DNA of 64,000 nucleotides, from NCBI RefSeq assembly GCF_001280305.1, contig NZ_CP012623.1, forward strand, positions 682,001-746,000, given 5' to 3'. This document shows, one piece after another, positions 60,498-64,000 of this stretch. This stretch comes from Hymenobacter sp. DG25A (lineage in GTDB: Bacteria > Bacteroidota > Bacteroidia > Cytophagales > Hymenobacteraceae). Under the pieces are notes generated by a model that was given only the letters and a program-made list of their open reading frames with translations, was not told the DNA's origin and searched no databases. Within the stretch, counting starts at the first letter, position 1. Every line of letters begins with the position of its first letter. Both the position numbers and the translations under genes were made by a program.

Positions 60498-61508
60498 ATG
60501 AATCAACGTGCCGCCATTTGGCTAGTGCTGGGTCTGGTGCTGCTGGTAGTGCTGCTGGCGCTGGGCTTGCGCGTGGGCAGCTACTCCGTAGACTATGCCC
60601 TGGTGCGCCGTGCCCTGCTGCACTACAACCCCGCCGACCCCGCCCAGCTGGTACTGGTAGAGCTGCGCCTACCCCGGCTGCTGCTGGCCGTGCTGGCCGG
60701 CGCGGGGCTGGCCGTGAGTGGCTACCTCATGCAGGCCATGGTAAACAACGCCCTGGCCGACCCTTATCTACTGGGCACTGCCTCCGGCGGGGCCCTGGGC
60801 GCTATTCTTTGCTTTTCTTTTTTGCCCAGTGTTTTTCTGGGGGGCTTTTACCTGCCGCCGCTGGCAGCCCTGGCCGGCGCCCTGGGCACTACGCTGGTAG
60901 TAGTAGTGCTGGGCATGCAGCAAGGGCAATTGCGCCCGGCGCAGCTGCTGCTGGGCGGCGTGGCCATTGGCTCCCTCACTACCGCCATTGGCGGGTTGCT
61001 TACTTTTTTATCTGATTCGCAGGAAAAGCTGCGCTCCGTGGCTTTCTGGGCCATGGGTAGTTTTGAGCGGGCCGGCTGGGAGTTGTTGCCCTACCCGGCC
61101 GTAGCACTGGCAATGGTACTGGGGCTGTTTCTATTTCTGCAGAAAGACCTTTCCATTTTACTGCTGGGGGAGGAGCGGGCACAGGCCCTGGGGATGAACG
61201 TAGGCCGTACGCGCTGGATTCTGGTTATTGCGGCCTCGGGGCTTACGGGCTGTGTAGTAGCCTTGTGTGGCCCCATTGGGTTTGTGGGGCTCATGATTCC
61301 GCACATCACGCGCTGGCTTTTGGGGGTTACGGGCCGGGCCAACCTGTGGGTGTGCGCGGTGCTGGGCGGCAACTTTCTGCTGGCCTGCGACCTGCTGGCC
61401 CGCGTGCTCTATCCGCCGGCGGGCTTGCCGGTAGGCATTGTTACTGCCCTGTTTGGCGTACCGTTCTTCGTATATTTGCTCCGAAAAAAAGAAGGATTCA
61501 GGGTGTAG
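60498..61508 (+). CDS. FecCD/BtuC-type ABC importer permease
   Basis: A 336-residue integral membrane permease of the iron-siderophore/vitamin B12 importer group. The family motifs are LRLPRLLLAVLAGAGLAVSG, LADPYLLGTASGGALGA, LLLGGVAIG, WAMGSFERAGW and, near the end, the coupling and exit region GPIGFVGLMIPHITRWLLG and PVGIVTALFGVPFFVYLL. About nine to ten TM helices are visible. It forms an operon with the preceding binding protein. The ATG at 60498 is preferred over an in-frame upstream start at 60483. Confidence 0.93.
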   Translation: MNQRAAIWLVLGLVLLVVLLALGLRVGSYSVDYALVRRALLHYNPADPAQLVLVELRLPRLLLAVLAGAGLAVSGYLMQAMVNNALADPYLLGTASGGALGAILCFSFLPSVFLGGFYLPPLAALAGALGTTLVVVVLGMQQGQLRPAQLLLGGVAIGSLTTAIGGLLTFLSDSQEKLRSVAFWAMGSFERAGWELLPYPAVALAMVLGLFLFLQKDLSILLLGEERAQALGMNVGRTRWILVIAASGLTGCVVALCGPIGFVGLMIPHITRWLLGVTGRANLWVCAVLGGNFLLACDLLARVLYPPAGLPVGIVTALFGVPFFVYLLRKKEGFRV

Positions 61509-61622
61509 GTGTTACAAGCAGCACGTATGGATGCCGCCTGTTTCTTACCGTATTACCTGTATTGGCTGGCTTATAAAGTCAGTTAGCAGGCCCTGAGCTC
61601 TTACCACCCAATACTCCACAGA

Positions 61623-62042
61623 ATGATTTACGTCAGCCGGCAGGAACACTTCAACGCGGCCCATAAGCTATATAACCCTAACTGGACCGAGGAGCGGAAC
61701 CGGGAGGTTTTCGGCCCCTGCGCCAACACCAACTGGCACGGTCATAACTTCGACCTGATAGTAACGGTGAAAGGCAAGCCCAGCCCCGAAACCGGCTTTG
61801 TGGTGGATCTGAAGCAGCTCAGCCAGCTAATCCGGGAGCACATCATTGCTCAGGTAGACCATAAAAACCTGAATCTGGACGTGCCCTTTATGGCCGGCAA
61901 GCTGGCCAGCACGGAAAACCTGGTGCTGGCATTCTGGGAAATTCTGCAGCGCCAGCTCCCCACCATCACCAATGCCCAACTGCACTCCATTAAACTCTAC
62001 GAAACGCCCCGCAACTTTGTGGAGTATTACGGCGAAGCTTAG
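61623..62042 (+). CDS. queD: 6-carboxytetrahydropterin synthase (QueD/PTPS family)
   Basis: Probably converts 7,8-dihydroneopterin triphosphate to 6-carboxytetrahydropterin for queuosine; pterin synthase activity is the alternative. The 139-residue protein has the zinc ligands His14 (FNAAHKL), His39 and His41 (WHGHNF) and the catalytic Cys33 in FGPCANTN, then GFVVDLKQL, VDHKNLN, PTSENL-like ASTENLVLAFW and ETPRNFVEYY. The start MIYVSRQEHF fits the family. It is 64 bp upstream of lpxB and may be co-transcribed with it. Confidence 0.9.
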   Translation: MIYVSRQEHFNAAHKLYNPNWTEERNREVFGPCANTNWHGHNFDLIVTVKGKPSPETGFVVDLKQLSQLIREHIIAQVDHKNLNLDVPFMAGKLASTENLVLAFWEILQRQLPTITNAQLHSIKLYETPRNFVEYYGEA

Positions 62043-62106
62043 TTCTGAAGTTGAGTAAGCCCGCAGGCTTTGTTCAACCTCCGAATTCATCATTCAGAAG
62101 CAACCA

Positions 62107-63216
62107 ATGAAGTATTACCTGATAGCCGGGGAACGTTCCGGTGACCTGCACGCCGCCAACCTGATGCGTGAGTTGAAGCAGCAAGACCCCCAGGCCGAGT
62201 TCCGGGTATGGGGCGGCGACATGATGGCAGCCGAAGGCGCGGAATTGGTGCACCATTACCAGGAAATGGCCATTATGGGCTTTTTGGAAGCAGCTACCAG
62301 CATCCTTAAGTTTCGGGGCTTTCTGAAAGAGTGTGAGCGGGATTTGCTGGCCTGGAAACCCGACGTTGTGATTCTGGTAGACTATGCCGGCTTCAACATG
62401 CGGGTGGCCAAGTTTGCCAAAGCCGCCGGCCTGAAGGTATTCTACTACATTTCGCCCAAAATATGGGCCTGGAACCAGAGCCGCGGCCACAAAATCAAGC
62501 AGCTGGTTGACCGCATGTTCGTGATTCTGCCGTTCGAGGAAGAATTCTACAAGCGCTTCGACTACAAAGTAGACTATATTGGCAACCCCACCTCCGATGT
62601 AGTAGCCGACTTCCGGCCTTCCCCCGACTTCTATCAGCGCAATAACCTGGACCCTCAGCGGCCCATTATTGCCGTGCTGCCCGGCTCCCGCAAGCAGGAA
62701 ATCGAGGAAATGCTCTTTGAGATGACGGCCATCATCCCGCCGTTCATGGATTATCAGTTCATTGTGGCCGGCGTCGATAACCTCGACGCAACCTACTACG
62801 CCAACTTCGAGCGCAACAACGTCCGCATCCTCTTCAACCAGACCTACGATATCCTCAGCCACGCCAAGGCGGCCATGGTAACCAGCGGTACCGCCACCCT
62901 GGAAACCGCTCTATTTGATGTGCCACAGGTAGTCTGCTACCGCACCAGCGCCGTGTCCTACGTCATCAGCAAGGCCGTAATTAAGGTGCCTTACATTTCC
63001 TTAGTCAATCTTATTGCTGAAAAGGAAGTGGTAAAAGAGCTGATTCAGGGCGAATTCAACTCCCGCAAACTGGTGCAGGAGTTGAAAAAGATAACGGCCG
63101 ATGAAGCATTTATCGCCAGGCAGAAAGCAGATTATGCAGAACTGCGCGAGAAACTGGGCCGCAATAATTCCGCTAAAAAAGCAGCGGAGTTAATGGTGGG
63201 ATACCTGCAGAATTAG
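62107..63216 (+). CDS. lpxB: Lipid-A-disaccharide synthase
   Basis: Joins UDP-2,3-diacylglucosamine and lipid X to make the lipid A disaccharide, at the inner membrane. The 369-residue GT19 enzyme shows YYLIAGERSGDLHAANLMRE, MGFLEAATSILKF, VDYAGFNMRVAKFAK, YYISPKIWAWNQSR, VDYIGNPTSD, IAVLPGSRKQEIEEML and VTSGTATLETALFDVPQVVC. All family blocks are in place and the length is normal. With hldD nearby it supports a complete lipopolysaccharide pathway. Confidence 0.95.
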   Translation: MKYYLIAGERSGDLHAANLMRELKQQDPQAEFRVWGGDMMAAEGAELVHHYQEMAIMGFLEAATSILKFRGFLKECERDLLAWKPDVVILVDYAGFNMRVAKFAKAAGLKVFYYISPKIWAWNQSRGHKIKQLVDRMFVILPFEEEFYKRFDYKVDYIGNPTSDVVADFRPSPDFYQRNNLDPQRPIIAVLPGSRKQEIEEMLFEMTAIIPPFMDYQFIVAGVDNLDATYYANFERNNVRILFNQTYDILSHAKAAMVTSGTATLETALFDVPQVVCYRTSAVSYVISKAVIKVPYISLVNLIAEKEVVKELIQGEFNSRKLVQELKKITADEAFIARQKADYAELREKLGRNNSAKKAAELMVGYLQN

Positions 63217-63262
63217 GACTGAGAAATAATGTGCTTGTTTTTATAATATCAGGAGTATATCT

Positions 63263-63655
63263 ATGAAATTATTATTTATTTTCTTCGCTTTTAATGCATT
63301 GCTTTTTAACTGCTTATGGTCTAGAAATAATTATGATGAAGCTGTAATCTGTAAAATTGATAATGATTGGGTATTAAAAATTAAGCGTCGTCAATTTTAT
63401 AATGTACACGACCCCCTGTCTCTGCTTCTCAGAGAAAAATATAATGACAGTGTTTTGTTTAAAATACCCGATCCTACAATAAAGCGACTAAATGGTGCTG
63501 AAATAAAGGTGCCTGCTGGGCAATACGGTTACGCTGGTTATATAGATTTAGGCGAAAAAAATGCTAATGTTAATCTGTTATATGTAAATTCAGATGATAA
63601 CAGATTTGATAAAACCGAGTGGAATGGAGCTTATAGGTTGAAGAGAGCGTATTGA
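63263..63655 (+). CDS. AT-rich orphan protein with signal peptide, unknown function
   Basis: A 130-residue protein starting at the ATG at 63263 with a hydrophobic N-terminus (MKLLFIFFAFNALLFNC) that could be a signal peptide or lipoprotein signal. The rest is rich in Asn, Lys, Asp and Tyr (IDNDWVLKIKRRQFYNVHDP). Codons are strongly AT-biased, unlike all neighbours, pointing to acquisition from an AT-rich genome. It has a perfect terminator 40 bp downstream. No domain recognised. Confidence 0.65.
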   Translation: MKLLFIFFAFNALLFNCLWSRNNYDEAVICKIDNDWVLKIKRRQFYNVHDPLSLLLREKYNDSVLFKIPDPTIKRLNGAEIKVPAGQYGYAGYIDLGEKNANVNLLYVNSDDNRFDKTEWNGAYRLKRAY

Positions 63656-63698
63656 TAATAATTTAAGAGCTTTTATTCACTCTATTCTTAACATAAAT

Positions 63699-63734
63699 AA
63701 AAAGACCCGACAGATTTATCTGTCGGGTCTTTTT
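63699..63734 (+). terminator. Perfect hairpin terminator
   Basis: AAAAAGACCCGACAGA (63699-63714) pairs with TCTGTCGGGTCTTTTT (63719-63734) with a four-base loop. It can also end the convergent histidine kinase transcript. Confidence 0.92.
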
Positions 63735-63782
63735 ATTTACGCTGACTGTAATTATGATGTAATATCTATAAAGATCTTGCCG

Positions 63783-64000
63783 CTACTGCAGCGGCAACCG
63801 CACAACAAAAGCCGAGCCCGGCTCCGACATTACTTCTATAATACCCCGGTGCAGCTGCACCACGCGCTGCACCAGCGCCAAACCCAGACCGTGGCCGCAA
63901 TAAAGGTGTGCATTAGCTCCCATGAAGAAGGGCTCAAAAATGCGCGGCAGCTCGGCGGGCACCACACCAGGGCCATCGTCCGCAAACCGCAGAATGGCGT
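63783..64000 (-). CDS. Sensor histidine kinase, C-terminal end (cut by window edge)
   Basis: The last 72 codons of a two-component sensor kinase. The visible part is the end of the HATPase_c ATP-binding domain: DDGPGVVP (G1 box), LPRIFEPFF (F box) and GHGLGLALVQRVVQLHRG (G2 box), ending VVRLPLQ. The sensor part and the phosphorylated His lie outside the window, so signal and partner are unknown. Confidence 0.85.
   Translation of the reverse strand, partial: AILRFADDGPGVVPAELPRIFEPFFMGANAHLYCGHGLGLALVQRVVQLHRGIIEVMSEPGSAFVVRLPLQ

Noticed and set aside
61509-61622. Possible preQ1 riboswitch before queD
   Set aside because: I could not find the characteristic stem with an A-rich tail; the leader shows no convincing pseudoknot.

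Overview
The window looks like chromosomal DNA of a GC-rich, aerobic member of the Bacteroidota (Cytophagales), most probably Hymenobacter or a close relative; the genus is an inference from gene content. Supporting signs are the Bacteroidota-type -7 promoter box TAnnTTTG upstream of several genes, the near absence of Shine-Dalgarno sequences, frequent TTG/GTG starts, proteins with type IX secretion (T9SS) C-terminal sorting domains, DUF983/DUF885/DUF2059/HTTM proteins, and a phosphoserine phosphatase-phosphoglycerate dehydrogenase fusion. I see no rRNA, tRNA, CRISPR array, transposase, integrase or phage gene. Most of the window is ordinary, densely packed core genome with sharp hairpin terminators.

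Layout. 1-7.2 kb: the 5' part of yidC, pyrG, a PBP4-type D,D-carboxypeptidase, a lipoprotein and the SerB-SerA fusion. 7.5-13.6 kb: a VOC protein, a transglutaminase-like protein, a FUSC membrane protein, manganese catalase and an aldo/keto reductase. 13.7-31.1 kb: a loose alpha-glucan neighbourhood with two adjacent paralogous GH13 enzymes (one cytoplasmic, one lipoprotein), a secreted GH31 with a C-terminal sorting-type tail, a eukaryote-like glycogen branching enzyme, a GT4 glycogen-synthase-like protein that has only the N-terminal domain, and a cytoplasmic GH31. Inserted among these are DUF983, AraC, PAP2 and gamma-glutamyltransferase genes. 31-34.4 kb: an alpha/beta hydrolase, a rhomboid protease and a one-TM protein that shares a short N-terminal helical module with the rhomboid. 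34.6-46.7 kb: a GHL10-type lipoprotein hydrolase, an HGSNAT-like acyltransferase, DUF2059, an acyl-CoA synthetase, a GH3/beta-lactamase fusion, a PhoD-like phosphatase and a CarboxypepD_reg-like surface protein. 47-52 kb: two tandem paralogous T9SS cargo proteins and a DUF885 metallopeptidase. 52-58.3 kb: small lipoproteins, an HTTM membrane protein, a DCC thiol oxidoreductase, an MDR oxidoreductase and an FAD/NAD(P) protein. 58.5-64 kb: ADP-heptose epimerase, an ABC importer binding protein plus permease, QueD, LpxB, an AT-rich orphan and the end of a histidine kinase.

How the parts fit. The glucan genes together could store glucose as branched glucan (GlgB plus the GT4-like protein) and break alpha-glucans down outside the cell, at the envelope and in the cytoplasm (GH31 and GH13 pairs). 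HldD and LpxB build lipopolysaccharide. PBP4 and the NagZ-like GH3/beta-lactamase fusion act on peptidoglycan. Five copies of a roughly 90-140 bp palindromic intergenic repeat (near 5.2, 22.6, 26.7, 26.8 and 40.9 kb) are the main non-coding structure. I found no obvious new multi-gene defence or mobile system. The best leads are the single-domain glycosyltransferase, the helical module shared by rhomboid and neighbour, the palindromic repeat family, and the HTTM/DCC pair.
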